Positions 1 through 11,859 of a stretch of DNA of 64,000 bases are shown piece by piece; position 1 is the stretch's first letter; every line of letters starts with the position of its first letter. The notes beneath the pieces are model-generated. The model did no database searches and was not told where the DNA came from. It was given only the letters and a program-made list of their open reading frames with translations. Made by a program: the position numbers and the translations under genes. The DNA is from Torymus aiolomorphi (Eukaryota; Arthropoda; Insecta; Hymenoptera; Torymidae). Location: assembly GCA_036365515.1 (NCBI GenBank), contig CM070873.1, positions 78,778,029 through 78,842,028 of the forward strand, given 5' to 3'.

Positions 1-108
1 TAGACAATTGTGATATATATTTTATGTATGTGAAATTTTGTGGAAATGTATAATCTATAAAAATTTGAATAAATTATGTTGGAGTTTTGTTATTTCTGTC
101 TTTCTGAA

Positions 109-207
109 GTATTAAATTTTAAATATTGGAATTAAAAATTAATTAAAGGAATCAGTAAATTAAGTTTGAGGAAGCTACGTGCCAATGAATTGGCAGCGGT
201 TTTTTTA
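109..207 (+). repeat. Dispersed hairpin repeat, copy 1
   Basis: About 100 bp that ends in the short palindrome TGCCAATGAATTGGCA followed by a T run. The same AT-rich lead and hairpin recur at 6029-6125 on the same strand and, inverted, at 46915-46990 and 49962-50020. A constant 3' hairpin with a variable body suggests the end of a non-autonomous element family. The family is not identified. Confidence 0.6.
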
Positions 208-848
208 TGTTTGTCCAGTTACTTCCGTGACTACAGGACCGATTCAGATGGAATTTTGTTTTAAATGAAAGGTAATTATCCTCCGTTGGTCCCATTTCAA
301 TCTTGTCTCATTTTTTGATTTGACTAAACATAATAATAAAAATTATAAAAATTCATAGTAATAAACAAAAATTTTGTTTAAATATATTTCGTATTTTTCG
401 GCCGTTGCCTAGGGGAGAGGGAGGCACGACGTCACCCTAACTTTATAAACATTTTTTAATTTTTATGTTACACTAACAAAAAATATAAGAGGGTAATTTT
501 GGAGAAGACAATCTAAAGAATCGAATAAAATTTGGTGCGAATCAAAAAAGCTAATTTATTTATTATGTTAAAAAGGTTTAGAGTGCCTCTAAAAAACCTA
601 ATTATTTTTCCCACCTGTGGGGAACGGTGGGAACGCTGGTGGGGTACAGGTGAGCACAAGCACAAAATAAGATTTCCATTCACTAATTCGATATCAATTT
701 TTCTTTATTGAATAATAAATACAATATCTACGATTTGAAAAATAAATTAATTTATTCTTAGAATTAAAATTTCAGACTTTTAATCATAATACATTTGTTT
801 TGTACTTTTTATCACGTTTCAAGTAACTTAGCAATCTAATAATCACAT

Positions 849-2390
849 TTGATTTTAACAATAAACAAACTCATGGCAATTGCAAATTATTTTGTGGTAA
901 TTTCACATTATTATTTTGTAATAATTGCATATTATCAATTAGACATGGCACATTTTCAACTGGAAACATTTCAATATTTATTTCTTTATACTGACCATTT
1001 TCTGTTTCTAGTAAAAACGTATCAACAGGTAAAGAATCTGAATTAACCAACGGAAGTGCTTGTGCATCTATTGATGTATCATTTGGTTTACATTTATCAG
1101 ATGACAGATTTATCTTGCATGAACTCATAGTTAAATTCAGAGAGTGGTTGACTTTTTTCTTTAGTAACATCTAACTTCTTTGGAATAGATTTTTTTGGTA
1201 CATCTATAGGTTTCTTCGACATCACATCTCGTTTAATCTTTGATTTTGTTTTCTTTACTGTAGGTTCTTGTTTAATCTATGGTATTTTTTTCTTTGCTGT
1301 AGGTTCTTTTTATAATTACTTTAGGTTTTTTTGCATTCAATTCTTCAATGTAATCCTCACTTGTAACAATCGTAGCTGTCCCTCTTTTTCTAGATACCGT
1401 AATCTTGGTCCGGTTAGTTGCATTGTCACTGTTTACATTTGGTGAATCACACTGAGAATTACTTGCAACAGTTTCTTCAGCAAGAACAGAATTCTAAAAT
1501 AAAAAATTATTATATATTTATGTGTAAAACTTAATATTACAAAACCTTTATTATGCTTACGAGCAATGAAATTAAGGGTTTAGCACTGATGATGTATGAA
1601 AGAGGTATCTGTACTGTATGTTCAACTACATTTTGACCAGAATCAGTTGAGCTAACATTGTTTGTATCTGGCAGTGTGACATGAGAATTAGAATTTGCTT
1701 CGATCCCTTGTACCTCAATCGCATGGAGGTCCTGCCTATCATAGCTGGTAAAACTACTAGTATGTTTTGTGATCATAATATTATTAAGTACTCCTTTGTA
1801 CTGTAAGATACTAACATTAGATTCTATAATTAAAAATAATATTAACCATGATTTCTCAAATGATAAAAGTTTTTTAGTCTGTATAAAACATTTACCTGAC
1901 TCTTGATCAGTCGCTTGAACACCTGGATCCCCTAACGATGAGCATGAATCTTTATCTAAATTTGAGAAGTGCGAGTCAAAAATATGGACATTCAAGGGAA
2001 CTAACCCTGTTTTTTTGAAGCGTTTGAAAATTCAATAAATTTTTGAAACCAGTCTGTAAATATATCAGTTTCCATCCAACCACTCTTGCGCCATACAGCT
2101 CATGATCCTTCTGGTCTATTTTCAAGATATTGTTCGTTTACTTTTACATGAGGGAAGATTAACATAGGAGGCATAAAGGTGCCAGTTGCAGATATACAAA
2201 TCTCCGCGGTAACAGGCTCACCTCGTTCAGCAGCTGTTTTATCTCGTACTTGTTTTCTTCCCTTTAGAGCTATTACTCTAGATCCTGATTTTGCCGCTAC
2301 GGATATCCCAGTCTCATCCACATTCCATATGTTACTTTAAACTTGTATTGATCCTGCACTTCTTTTAACAGAGTAAAAAATGTATCCACT
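849..2390 (-). pseudogene. Decayed Tigger/pogo-type transposase, C-terminal part
   Basis: The minus strand carries the middle and C-terminal parts of a Tigger/pogo-family DDE transposase in several frames. The diagnostic block NVDETGIS followed by KVIALKGRKQ-like and SATGTFMPPMLIFP-like strings lies at about 2130-2330. A stretch resembling the family's FKKTGLVPLNVHIF segment follows at about 1975-2020. The normal central catalytic part between these two blocks is missing and the frame changes at the join near 2010, so this copy has an internal deletion. Further downstream (1150-1480) are lysine-rich tail segments in other frames. The N-terminal part lies at 7414-7717, beyond an hAT insertion. 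Product if intact: a nuclear cut-and-paste transposase. This copy is clearly dead. Confidence 0.75.
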
Positions 2391-2702
2391 CAGCGCCGGT
2401 CTTACGTATTGTGAGACCTGGGGCAAACATTTATTGCGGGGCCTACTTAAGGGGAGGATTTTCCTAATGAAATTCGGAATTGCTTGAAAAAGTACAAATA
2501 TTGTTAAAAAAATACAAATGTAGCCAAGGGATTCGATGTATACATAAAACTCGAGTTTTTATTTCTTCAGGTCATAATATATTGAAATAAAATCTGAGAA
2601 AAACTTTTTCTTTTTTTCAAAATTCCGAATAGTATTTTATTCACTTAATAACATATTGTATCAAATTTTAGAGTACATAATAGAAAATAGATTTTTAATA
2701 TT

Positions 2703-5257
2703 TTACAGAAAATTAATTTTTCTTGATTTTTGCGTGGCGAAAACATTAATTAAATCATCTAAATTTAGCAGAGATGCTTCTTCTTTTTCTATCGATAGAG
2801 TAGCTAAACCGCATAACCTTTGTTGACTCATAGAATTTCTCAAATAAGTTTTAATTAATTTTAGTTTTGAAAAAGATCTTTCTCCAGATGCTACTGTTAC
2901 AGGCAAAGTCATTAAAATTCTATATGCTATGGATGTATTTGGAAAATTTTCACTTAAATGATTTTGTAATAAAAACTTAAGAACATCTATTGCCTTTGTA
3001 AATGAAATTGGAATAATAGTTTTAAATATTTTTAATTCCATAAATAAATCATCTCCATTCAAATCATTCGCTTCATTTCCGCTTAGCACAACCTCTAAAT
3101 TTTTGCAATATTGCTGTAACTTGTTATCTTCTAAATCACGTAACTTATCAAAATTGTACAGGAATCCAAAATTATTTGAAATCATTTTATAATTTTTTAA
3201 TCTCGTTTCTAAAGAATTTATTGCCATATCTAGTAAAGCTATAAAACAATTAATTTCATAAGCTTTTTCTAACGAAGTCTCTAGATTATCCATACTTTCA
3301 TATGCAAATAACCTCCTTTTTTTTCTTGGGCGATAACGTTTGAATTCTGGTTCGATTTCCAAATCACTTGCAAGTTTTTTTGCTGTAGTAAGTACTTCTT
3401 TGAAACCTGATTGTCTATAGTTCTTTAAAAATATAAGTAAACCATTTAAATGATTTACCCCGACATCTAATTGCATATCCTTGGACTGCAAGTATTTGCT
3501 TACAGTATTAGTGGCATGTAATATGTTATACCACATCACAGTTGAAACAATAAACTCGAAGCTTTCAATCTCGTTGCAAACTAAACTTTCAGCTTCACTT
3601 TTTATTTTAGGATCATCAAAAGTACTTGAAACTTCTAGTAAAGCTTCTCTAATATTTTGCAATTGATATCGTACAGCTTTTACACTCTCAACTCTACATT
3701 CCCATCGTGTTTCTGATAAAGATTTAAGTGTTAAAAATGCAATGTGCTTCTTTAAAACTTCCCACCTTTTTGTTGATGCAGAAAAAATTGTATAGATTCT
3801 TTGAATAATACCAAAATAAGATATAGCGTAAGAGTTACATTTTGCCATATCCCCTAAGACGAGATTTAAATTATGGCAAGCACAAGGAACATAGAACGCT
3901 CTTGAATTGATATTCAAAATGTGAGCTTGAACACCTTCGTTTTTTCCTTTCATGTTTGCGCCGTTATCGTAGCCTTGTGCCCTACAATTTTCAATATCAA
4001 TATCGAGAGATCTTAATGTTTCAAGTAATACCATAGATAGACTTTTTCCAGTAGTTTCCTTTACATTTAAAAACATTATAAATTGTTCTTTAATTATAAC
4101 GTCTTCTTCATTTTCACACACATATCGTATTACCAAACTCATTTGTTCTTGGTGACTTATATCCGGAGTGCAATCAACGATAATAGAATAATATTTAGCT
4201 TTTTTTATATTAAAAATAATTTTTTTACGAACTTCAAGAGCCATCAGTTCAATTAATTCATTTTGAATTTTCGGTCCAAGGTAGTGATCGTGAATATCTT
4301 TATTGTTTATACGACGAACATGCTCTTGCATAATTGGATCAAATTTAGCCATCATTTCAATAAGTCCCAAAAACTTACCGTTGTTAGGTTGATAAAGTTT
4401 ATCATTGCTTCCTCGAAATGCACAATCGTGTTGTGCGAGATATTGAATTGCACCAATTATACGGTGCAATACTTCACGCCAACCTTTTTTTTCATCATCA
4501 ATTTTTTTAGCATATTCTTATCTAGCGTCTTATTATTTTTTGACAAAAAAATTATTTCTAACCATGCTTTTGCATTTTCTAAATGGTTTTGAGAGATTTC
4601 ATGCTCTTTTAATCGTCTTGACAGGTGTTTCCAATCGTAAAAACCTTCATTTTCCAAATTATTTAACACATTTTTTCCAAAAAGTTTACAGCAGAAACAA
4701 AAAACTTTATCTAATTTAATTGAATAAATAAGCCATTTTCTATTGTATATTTCACCATTAGATAATTTACGCTCATAAAATTTACTGGAAAAGTGACGGT
4801 TATCTTTATTTTTAGGAAAAGAACACTCATTTTCGGTTATTTTAACTGGACCTTTTTCGATTAAAACATTCACATAATTACGTAAATCAAGTTTTTGCCA
4901 ATTACCTGGATCAAAAATATTATTTAAAAATTCTGTATTATTACTTTGACTGTTTCCTTCTGAATTCGTGCTAGATAATTCACACACATTTTTACTTTTA
5001 CTTCGCTTGAAATTTTCACACTCACCTACACTACTTACTTTGACTTCTTTTTCGCTTTTATTTTCTTCCAAATTTTCACTCGCACATGTATCTTGTTCAT
5101 CTTCTTTATTTTCAATGTTTTGATCCGTATTTTTAGACAAAAATTTATCCAGTGAGCCTCTGTCTGCTTCTAACAATTGCTCTCGTCTTTTTCTCTTCCT
5201 TGATTTTTCTGCGCCTGATTCATATCTTCTTCCAAAGTCTCTTTCTCGACTAGTCAT
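2703..5257 (-). CDS. hAT transposase (TTF-finger/DUF4371 type) with one frameshift
   Basis: I place the start at the ATG at 5257, which begins MTSRERDFGRRY, a basic N-terminus. The first frame (5257 to about 4490) holds a TTF/BED-like zinc finger with the family's VFCFCCKLFG string and a following tryptophan/histidine segment. The second frame (to 2703) holds the DUF4371-like core: YSIIVDCTPDISHQEQ, a GYDNGANMKG motif, the PCACHNLNLVLGD motif, SETRWECR, and the C-terminal hAT dimerisation block with LPVTVASGERSFSKLKLIK. The two frames overlap by 13 bases at 4457-4469. Conserved residues switch frame within a few codons of poly-A runs at 4485-4515, so a single indel separates this copy from an intact protein of about 850 residues. 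Sequencing error at the homopolymer is possible. Function: nuclear DNA transposase that binds its own termini. Confidence 0.88.
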
Positions 5258-6028
5258 ATTGAAGTAAGTAAACAATAAATGCTCGTTTAGGTATTGAGAA
5301 TCACTTATGAGGGAAAGAAATGATAATGAAAATAAATGGAGAATATGCGTGCGCACTCTTCGCAAGCTTTCACGTTTATGATTATAGTAAATAAACTGCT
5401 TCAGTTTCCCATCGGCGCGTCCACCGTATTTTGTTTTTCCAATTTTCTTGGAACCGTCGCTACGCTCGCTTGCGAACGGCCGAACATAACAACGCATCCA
5501 CCGCATTTTGTTTTATGTAGAACCGGTACATCGTTGCTCCCTTTTATCGATTACATATTTTTCTATTATTATGAAAAGATTATGCGAAGATATTTTTAAT
5601 ATCACGAGTAAATTTACTCTTAAAACATGAATTCAAATAAAAACCGACTCATTATAAAGTCATTAAACTATAGCAATCATCAAATAGTAATGCTATATTT
5701 ATATATTATTGAATCATCTTGATGACGGAATAAAAATAAAATTTTATACTTGATTTAACTAAATATTGTAATAAATAATTGTAATAATTGGTTAAAATTT
5801 CAAATTGATTAAATATTCTCTGAGATATCAGTATAAAGAGATTAAAAAAAATTTTTAATCTCGAATATCTGGTTGTGATGATCATTATTTTGTGTTTTTT
5901 GTGGGCAATGAATTTTTTTGTAAAATATAAAATTGTATAATAATAATTACTTTTTAATGATAAAAAATAGAAAGAGTTAAAATAAAAAGTCACAAACTAT
6001 TGAACATAGTCTCACCGAACAAAATAAA

Positions 6029-6125
6029 GTATTAAATTTTAAATATTGGAATTAAAAATTAATTAAAGGAATCAGTAAATTAAATTTAAGAAAGCTACGT
6101 GCCAATGAATTAGTAGCGGGTTTTC
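6029..6125 (+). repeat. Dispersed hairpin repeat, copy 2 (inside hAT element)
   Basis: Nearly the same 70-bp AT-rich lead as at 109-180, followed by a degenerate form of the GCCAATGAATTGGC hairpin. It lies within the non-coding part of the hAT element, so it inserted into that element or was picked up by it. Confidence 0.6.
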
Positions 6126-6894
6126 ATAATGTTTTGCAGTATGTAAAGGAGTAGAACTGGAATCATTGTATATTTATTGAATAGATGAATAGATAATGAG
6201 AATAATAATTCAATAATACTGTGATGATAATGAGTAGTACAGATTAAATACATGATAAAATATGTACCATTACATTAATTTTTACTAGAAAAATGTATTA
6301 GCATAATGATAGAAGTAGATGCAATTATAGTACTTTTCGACACTCGCTTCGCTCGTGCAAAATGTCACATGAGCGAAATAATCGACTTACACGCACGAGT
6401 TTCGAACAGCATTTTATACCACGAGCGCTGAAAAATCATACCAAAGTTGTGATTTTGAGGTTAGAGTGGTATAAAATAAATATAAGTACATTGTGCAACA
6501 AGGGGAGAAAATGAGCAATTTCTAGCGAGGGTGAGGTGTTGAAAACACCTCACACGAGTGTTAAATAGCTTTTCTTCCCCTGTTACACAACGTATTTTTT
6601 TAACGAAGGCATAACAGGGCCTTTTTTTCGTGTGTGAGTCAGAGAGAGGCTTGGGCATTTCAAGTCGTATACAAAGAAGTTGAAAATCAAATTAATTTGA
6701 AATAAATACACAAAAAATATAGACTATTAAATATATAATTAAATCTCAATCACATTTATTTGTTCGAAAATAAATATTAAATAACAAAAAATCGATATTT
6801 TGTTTAATAACGTAAAATCAAATTACATAAATAATATACCATATTTAATTTAATGATTATACTGAAACTAATTATATTCCCTAAAGAAAGGAAG

Positions 6895-7030
6895 AAATTT
6901 TCATTTCTCACCAGTTTTAGGTGAGAAATATGTATTTCTCACGTGTTTTAGGTGAGAAATATTCATTTCTCACCAGTTTTTCATTTCTCATCTGTTTTAG
7001 GGTAGAAATAGATATTTCTTACCACTTTCA
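6895..7030. repeat. Cluster of short TTTCTCAC/GTGAGAAA hairpins
   Basis: Four alternating copies of ATTTCTCACC and GGTGAGAAAT-like strings, spaced by GTTTTA, form consecutive short hairpins in the hAT 5' non-coding region. Subterminal repeats of this kind often bind the hAT transposase; that role here is inference. Confidence 0.45.
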
Positions 7031-7413
7031 CAAAATACGTTTGAAATGCGAAATTTTCTCTCCTACTTTCACACGTGAAAAAGGCCCTATTTCATGCCTG
7101 AGTTGAGAAAATCATATAATATAATTTCAGGCAATTGCGAATTTTCTTTTAATTTTTGTTTATAATTCAATTTAATGATTGGATCTGCTGTGTTGAACAA
7201 TTCGTTACGTTCAGGACTAGAATGAAGACTCTTCATTAATTAAAAATGTAAAATTGATCGTTTTTGTGATCTTAGTTCAATGATTTCTAGTAGAAGCAAA
7301 CAATGCAATAATATTGAATCGCTAAATCGCGGAACCCTTTGTCATCGCGGGGCCCCTATCAGCGCGGGGCCCGGCGCGACTGCCCTTCTCGACCCGCCCT
7401 AAGACCGGCGCTG

Positions 7414-7717
7414 TATCCACTTCAGTTTTATTGAACCCACTCGCTTGTGCTGCTGATGTTGGCTCAGCCTTTCTATCTGAAAGTTTATGGGAATCTTTTT
7501 TCGCACCACCGACTGTTCTAATTGTTTGATAGCGTAGTTTGTGTATCGCCGATAGGAGGCGACGGTCTAAGCGGTGCACTAGCGCATTAAGATTGACCCT
7601 GGAAAAGTATATAAGAGCTCGCGTGCATTTGAAGGAGATTGTTGCATTGTAAGTTCTTTTTAAGGCCATGTGAGCACGAAAAATTGGCTTTACCTTACCG
7701 ACGTACTGATTTTTCAT
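7414..7717 (-). pseudogene. Decayed Tigger/pogo-type transposase, N-proximal part
   Basis: The minus-strand frame ends with KAEPTSAAQASGFNKTEVDT, a good match to the helix-turn-helix stretch that precedes the DDE domain in Tigger/pogo proteins. The frame continues on the far side of the hAT element with TFFTLLKEVQDQYKF-like residues at 2340-2390, followed by the NVDETGIS block after a frame change. The 8-bp duplication falls inside this coding sequence. The most N-terminal residues are degenerate. This is the other half of the entry at 849-2390. Confidence 0.7.
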
Positions 7718-7739
7718 AATTTTAATTTTTTGAGTTATT

Positions 7740-8445
7740 AAAGACTAAATATTTCGAAAAAACAACTCTGATATATTTTAAGTTAGCGAATGAGAAATAA
7801 TTTAATAAATTAACAACCAGATCTGTTAATTATTGTCAGAGACTTTCAGTTCCCCAAATTGGGGAATGGAAAATCTTCTAGGATAATGAACAGTTTTGCC
7901 CCAAAATTGAATGGAATGTTTGTTTTACAGTAACTTACGGTGTATCAGAGCTCTTTTTTTCGAAAACTTGCAAAAAGTATAATTTTATATTGTATGCTAA
8001 TATAGCCAGCTATATATGTATACATAACCTATATGCAGAGTATAACATGTGATCGTTTCTCTGTCCAGTAGATGGCGCTACCATGAGCGGATGTAGCTGT
8101 CGCGGTTATCAAGTGTGGTTGTTTACGGTCCATGTACTCCTTACAGATTACTTATTTGCGCATATTTTACATTAAATTTGTGACATGTATTTATTCAGAG
8201 TAACTACTACTCTATAATATAAGTTTTTACGGGAACACCAAAATCAATGTACTTATAAATGGGAGGTGGTACTGTATTCGCAATAATGCGATTTTATGAT
8301 GTAAATTACATACGGAATTCTCAACATTTAGAATTACGAAGATTGTGTGCAATTCAGACCGTAAAGTTTAATTATTTCTCCAAATTTCAACTAAAATGAT
8401 CAATGAATTTGCAGAAAACCCCTGAAATGCTTTATGGGTCAGATA
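7740..8445. other. Non-coding, no gene seen
   Basis: AT-rich sequence without a convincing reading frame. It contains one CTCF-like motif (8065-8078), listed separately. Confidence 0.5.
8065..8078 (+). promoter_or_regulatory. CTCF-like motif
   Basis: CCAGTAGATGGCGC fits the CTCF core consensus CCASYAGRKGGCRS at every position. It is a single site in non-coding DNA. Similar strings also occur inside insect transposons, so function is unproven. Confidence 0.3.
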
Positions 8446-8529
8446 ACCTACAAATCATGGACAAAAGACTTGTCCGCGATTTGTATATAAGTTTTCTCGT
8501 GAAACTTCAATAAAATCGGTTAATTATTG

Positions 8530-9240
8530 TCAGTGAAAACGTTTACTACGTGTGATTTCTTCGGAATAAAAAATTTTCTCCTGCATAATCTCTCGAAAAT
8601 CCGGGCGCGATATATTTTTTATAAAGAGCATGCGAAGGTTTTTTCTGATTTCAGTATTTACTAATGACCGATTTCCAGAAGAAATTTGAAGTAATCGAAG
8701 AATTTTCCTTATTCGCTATAATAATTCTCAATTTATACAAGTTTAAACAATTTTTTTCGATTTCATTAACGGGTATTCCGGGTGCACCACTTTTTTGTAA
8801 AGAGCATATGAATGGTTTTTGATGATGGGAATTTTTGGTAATGACCGATTTTCAGAAGAAATTAAAAGTAATCAACCAATTGTATCATTCTGTATAATAA
8901 TTACCAATTTTTGACCATTAAACAATATTCTTCTCAATGATTTCTCCGAAATCCGTGAGCGCGACATTTTTTGTAAAGAGCCTGTGAAGGGTTTTTTTAT
9001 AGGGAGTATCTACCGGTACACGATTTGAAGATGAAATATAAACTAACAAGCAAACTTGCATTTAACAAAATATTAATTACCAATTTATAACAGTGGAACC
9101 CATTGCATTTCGCATTATTTGCCGGAAATACTAACGCGCGACATTTTTTGTAAAGAGCATGTGAAGCGTTTTTGATGATGGAAATTTTTGCTTACTACCT
9201 ATTTCCAAATGAAATTATAAGTGTGAAGTCTTGGCAGTTG
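8530..9240 (+). repeat. Degenerate 176-bp tandem repeat, four units
   Basis: The string TTTTTGTAAAGAGC followed by a GTGAAGG..TTTTTGATGATGG-like stretch recurs at 8623, 8799, 8975 and 9152, giving spacings of 176, 176 and 177 bp. Each unit also carries a GACCGATTTCCAGAAGAAAT-like segment. Units have diverged clearly, so this is an old small satellite. Confidence 0.7.
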
Positions 9241-9920
9241 AGAAGAAGATACTCTAATATAAAAAGTTCGATAATTAAATTGATTTCTTCATCAGTACTA
9301 ATTATCTTAGATTCCTCTATGATATTAATGTCTAAAACTGCATAACGACTCAGAAGGTCCTTAGCCTAGAATAGTAGAATAGTTGGTGGTAAGGACAGGG
9401 TTAAGAGTAGAGTGACTCAGTGATTTCAAGAATCGTAGCCATCGCTATCGCCAAAAATAAAAACCCCAGCCCAATAGTCGTCTGCGCTGCCAGGGTTAGT
9501 AAATATTAGTAGGAATAGGCATTTTCGTGGATAACTTATGCTTATCAACCCCCCCCCCCATTTTTATCGAAACACCCTTACCGAAACTTCTGTTATGGTA
9601 TCGAGACAACTTTGCATTTTGTAGGAATATCCCAAATTGTGCATAAACTCTCATACAGCTCGTTGCCACCGTAGTAAGGGGAGGGGGGAGCGTACTTGCT
9701 GCCACTTATCGGGACAGTGAGTATAGAGGTTGTTGATGAAGAGCGTATGAACGAAGTGGCAATGGAGATGAGTAAAGATAGATTGAGGTACGCCACATGG
9801 CTACGCATGAACACGAAAAACGTGCATTAACCGTAGCTTCAGCATGTTGATTAGAAAGGCTATCTCCCCGTTATAACTCAAAATTGTCACGGCCACTTAC
9901 AATACCAAACGAATACTATT
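9241..9920. other. Non-coding, no gene seen
   Basis: Mixed-composition sequence with a C run at 9550. I see no frame with protein-like composition or splice context worth calling. Confidence 0.4.
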
Positions 9921-9924
9921 GCGT

Positions 9925-10110
9925 TAATGAGAACAAAAAAACATTGTTCAGTTTACAGAATATTTTTTTTTTCGTTTGTAAATCATTTTATTTTGCTGCG
10001 TCGTAGAACATTTTGCTTAGTCAATAAGAACAAAAAAAAAACATTGTTCATTTTGTAGAATACTTTTTTTTTATCTGCGAACTACTTTCTTTTTAGGTTG
10101 TAAAATACTT
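9925..10110 (+). repeat. Short tandem duplication, about 95 bp
   Basis: AACAAAAAAACATTGTTCA followed by a T run and a TTTGTAAA-like stretch occurs twice (about 9930 and 10025). No coding potential. Confidence 0.5.
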
Positions 10111-10608
10111 TATTATTCTCACGTTGTTGCATCGAACGCTAGATTCCGTTTTCGGTTAAATTGTTGTCAAGTCAATGACATGTTGCGATTCCATCGGTAC
10201 AAAACTATGTTGCGAATGGAGTGCGAATGTGAGCGAATCTTGTGCGATTGTAAGAGCGCCTAGCGTTAGAATAGGAAGCGTTTCCGTACTAACTGACGGC
10301 ATCCCATTACTAAGTACCGTAGTCATGAACCTTGCTGATATTGTAACATGGGTGTTAGATATTTTCGCGAACCGCGGGGGCGCGCTTCGGTCTTGAGAGG
10401 GAGAATTTGTAATGATCACTTTTGAGCATTACAATTAGTTAAAATAATCTATAGGGAAAACCCCAGCTATGCCAGTTTAGGGCTCTTTTCTGGTTAAGTA
10501 TCCAGAACAGAAATAAAACCTACGTTTGACTTGAGAGAAATGCTTGGCAGAAGAGGGCCCAAGCAACCTATGCGACGCCCTACTTATCACTATTACCTGT
10601 ACACTATA

Positions 10609-10773
10609 CTAGAAACGATGACAGCACTCTTGTTGAGAAGCATTGCGAGCTCCTAGTGCTGCGCCCATGCCCTGCTCTAGATGAAGTTGACGTAGCTCCT
10701 GCCATCCCTGTAAATATACTATACCCTCCCTTCGCTCTCTTTGATATGTGGAGGCGGCAGCTCTGATGTGAAC
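10609..10773 (-). CDS. Possible terminal coding exon, unknown gene
   Basis: On the minus strand a good 3' splice site (TTTTCTCTTACAG) is followed by an open frame of 54 codons ending in TAG. The predicted peptide is alanine-, glutamine- and arginine-rich (contains STYQRERREGIVYLQGWQEL and ends ECCHRF). Local GC is higher than in flanking DNA. I do not recognise the family and no upstream exon was found with confidence, so it may be the last exon of a gene extending to higher coordinates, or chance. No clear poly(A) signal follows. Confidence 0.3.
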   Translation of the reverse strand, partial: VHIRAAASTYQRERREGIVYLQGWQELRQLHLEQGMGAALGARNASQQECCHRF

Positions 10774-11470
10774 CTGTAAGAGAAAAATATTGTTAGTTAA
10801 GGGAGAAAATTGGCACTATCGAAACAAGACATGCAGTACAAAGAAGGCTTAGTATCAGAAACACATTAGAAGCCAAGAATATGTGGCGCAGGAGCGCAAC
10901 TGGCCTCGCGTCGACTCTGCTTCTGGTTTTCTACTGCACACATACCTACGAATAGACCAAGATAATGTAGTATTTGCTTAAAACAAGATTATGAGGAACA
11001 GAGCATACCTTGTATGTCATGAGAAGATGAGAACGGATGCTGCTACAAAAGAAAAAGGCTACGATGCACCACAGAGATACAATTCCAGGTGGACAGCTGT
11101 ACCATCAGAGACTGTGGCAGCACATCAGTCCTTGCTATTCGCCCACTTGTCACCTACAACAAAACAAGATGGGATACAAGGGACAAAACGAGAAAAAAAG
11201 AGACTGGGCTACTGATTCTATCTGGATGCGATAGCACTCTTGTCTGTGTCAAGCAGAAGAACCTAACCTCCCCTGGTGATGAACCATGTGCCTGCAGATG
11301 CAGAGAGAACAGCTGCTGAAAGCTTCGCACACCTGGTGGAAGTTTCGTCCACCCCTCCTGGTGCCCCAGCACCTTCCACTAGAAATCACTTTCTCGTCGT
11401 CGTCGTGCAGAACACCGGGGCATGCGCGCACGTAAATAACAGGCTGCGCGCTGCCGTCACTTGTGTCATG
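10774..11470. other. Moderate-GC region, no supported gene
   Basis: Several short frames exist on both strands but none has domain-like content or a clear splice structure. If the exon at 10609-10773 is real, this stretch would be its intron or upstream exons. Confidence 0.3.
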
Positions 11471-11474
11471 GAAA

Positions 11475-11476
<2 letters not shown>

Positions 11477-11510
<34 letters not shown>
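11477..11510 (+). repeat. (GA)n microsatellite
   Basis: Uninterrupted GA dinucleotide run of about 34 bp. Confidence 0.9.
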
Positions 11511-11513
<3 letters not shown>

Positions 11514-11680
11514 AGTACCCGAACTTACTCCATTGTAGACCGCAGCCCGCGCTGAAAGCCACAGTTTTACACGCATAGTATTGATATACGCTATCGTCGT
11601 TGTGCGCGAGAGTTGCCTCTGGCGATCGCCGTGCTGACGTCGTGCCCCGCAAGAGAGCCATGCAGCCTTCAAGAGAGCCA

Positions 11681-11855
<175 letters not shown>

Positions 11856-11859
11856 CGAG

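Larger units (their letters stand above)
2391..7413 (-). mobile_element. hAT superfamily DNA transposon, full length, inserted into Tigger/pogo copy
   Basis: A 5023-bp element with terminal inverted repeats starting CAGCGCCGGTCTTA at 2391 and ending in the complement TAAGACCGGCGCTG at 7413. Both sides carry the identical 8-bp duplication TATCCACT (2383-2390 and 7414-7421). Eight-base duplications and CAG...CTG termini are hAT hallmarks. It encodes a BED/TTF-finger hAT transposase on the minus strand (2703-5257). The rest (5258-7413) is non-coding 5' sequence that itself holds a copy of the dispersed hairpin repeat and a cluster of short hairpins. The element interrupts the Tigger reading frame, so it is the younger insertion. 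Confidence 0.93.

Noticed and set aside
10156..10419. Overlapping frames of 73 and 87 codons on both strands
   Set aside because: No recognisable composition, no splice context and both strands open by chance.
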